48,051 nt of DNA. Source: Saccoglossus kowalevskii (Eukaryota; Hemichordata; Enteropneusta; Harrimaniidae). Positions within the stretch are counted from its first letter, which is position 1, and every line of letters begins with the position of its first letter. Where the stretch lies: assembly GCF_000003605.2 (NCBI RefSeq), contig NW_003107089.1, positions 1,456,079 to 1,504,129 on the forward strand. The letters are read 5' to 3'. The notes below the pieces were generated by a model. That model did not search any database. It was not told the DNA's origin and saw nothing but the letters and a program-made list of their open reading frames with translations. The position numbers and the translations under genes were made by a program. Below, piece after piece: positions 47,177-48,051 of the stretch.

Positions 47177-47327
47177 GGCGGGGGTGGGGGAGTCGTCGCT
47201 TGTGCATGCGTCTGATGACCATGGCGTGTTATTGTTTACAAATAAGCGTCTACCCCATGGGTTTTTGCGTTTTTAGCGTCACTTGGGACTCAATTCCCGC
47301 GCGTGCACAGGTGGCGACCCTCCCGCT
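47177..47327. mobile_element. TTAA-flanked GC-rich MITE, copy C
   Basis: Perfect TTAA on both sides (47173-47176 and 47328-47331). The left end reads GGCGGGGGTGGGGGAGTCGTC and the reverse complement of the right end AGCGGGAGGGTCGCCACCTG. In reverse complement the element aligns along its length with the copy at 31.1 kb: CACCTG(C/T)GCACGCG, GGGAATTGAGT, TTTGTAAACAA, CACGCNATGG and ATGCRCA words occur in the same order. No coding capacity. An 18-base A run follows 50 bases later (47380-47397), probably unrelated. Confidence 0.8.
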
Positions 47328-47331
47328 TTAA

Positions 47332-48051
47332 ACGTCTTCGATTTTCATTTATATCATCACATACAAATGTACACATTTGAAAAAAAAAAAAAAAAAACGC
47401 CTTAAGCTATAACTTTTCTACAGACGTTTTAGAATAAGAATGTTAAGAAAAGTAAGAGGAAACCGGCAGGAAGTATTATGCTAGAGGAAAAGCTTAGTAA
47501 ATGAGAAACACTATTATAGGATTCCACATTTCCTGGATTTCACATCTACTGTGGATCCGCATTAGAGTATTATGTGAAGGGGCACGTAGTGCGCATAAGT
47601 ACACAGAAATGTCCAGGACGTTATAAGCTTGCGAGGAGCTGAAATTAGCGGCGACGCCCTTCCTAAACTCAGTATGGAGAAACCAACGGGGATCGACATT
47701 CCAAACAAACAATCGAAATTATGAACGAAAGACGAGTTTTTTTTTGATATTTACAAACATACTGTCATGACAAACATATGTAAAATTAACAAATACACAA
47801 AGAGGTGTAATATTAGGTTTTATTTTAGGCTTAGAAATATTTTCTTTCACTCAGCCCATGCATGTAACTGCCATTTAGCTTTACGGTCCTTCAGCATCGG
47901 GGGAAAACAACAATAATTATACAAAACACATTGCTAAGACTCAACAATCAGGAAAGAAACTCCAGACAACCCTGTCGTACTTGTGTTGAAATACATTTTG
48001 TATTTCACGTCAGAATATTGTTTAAAATAAAATATTCAGTCCAATCCAAAT
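47332..48051. other. Intergenic, nothing recognised
   Basis: Contains the poly-A run at 47380-47397. No gene was recognised up to the window edge. Confidence 0.4.

Noticed and set aside
1-48051. CRISPR array, bacterial operon or phage system
   Set aside because: The repeat array has no unique spacers, no compact gene clusters exist, and LINEs, MITEs and splice signals indicate an animal genome.

Overview
This window looks like animal nuclear DNA, most probably from a marine invertebrate. It is AT-rich but not depleted in CpG. It has no long uninterrupted genes, shows strong splice-site contexts (GTAAGT donors, pyrimidine-CAG acceptors), and carries non-LTR retrotransposon remnants, several classes of miniature inverted-repeat transposons (MITEs), a large minisatellite and two fixed-size 50-N scaffold gaps. 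I found no rRNA, tRNA, CRISPR array, operon or bacterial feature, and the sequence does not fix a species.

Most of the window is intergenic or intronic. Coding evidence is limited to short candidate exons, and no multi-exon gene is reconstructed with confidence. The best are a basic 'KRGRP' exon at 31500-31681 (+), an exon at 35894-36074 (+) bounded by good splice sites, a YY1-overlapping start exon at 14951-15010 (+), and a possible two-exon small-protein gene at 43975-44729 (+) with AATAAA just after the stop. Weaker candidates are two signal-peptide-like first exons (5436-5509 minus, 18821-18873 plus) and a terminal exon at 41715-42015 (+). Open frames at 22872-23210 and 42677-42967 (both minus) read like protein but match nothing I recognise.

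The mobile-element record is much clearer. From left to right: a possible MITE with an internal duplication (1.6-1.9 kb); two decayed LINE fragments of what looks like one clade (6.3-6.7 kb plus, 8.9-9.1 kb minus); a degenerate inverted-repeat pair (10.6 and 12.0 kb); a 31-bp minisatellite (13.3-14.9 kb); a TA-flanked MITE (16.5-16.8 kb); a 715-bp element with long terminal inverted repeats (22.1-22.8 kb); three copies of a GC-rich MITE flanked by TTAA (24.1, 31.1 and 47.2 kb); a 5'-truncated LINE insertion with a perfect 12-bp target duplication (32.76-33.50 kb); and a 99-bp hAT-type MITE with a perfect 8-bp target duplication (40.7 kb).

Two points stand out. The LINE at 32.76 kb sits in one copy of a ~0.5-kb duplicated segment, while the second copy at 34.5-35.0 kb keeps the unoccupied target, so insertion, target duplication and 5' truncation can be read directly. 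Also, the 181 bases before the minisatellite gap are identical to the 181 bases after it, so that gap is probably an unmerged overlap rather than missing DNA. I found no clear previously undescribed biological system; the TTAA MITE family and the unassigned exons are the most promising leads.
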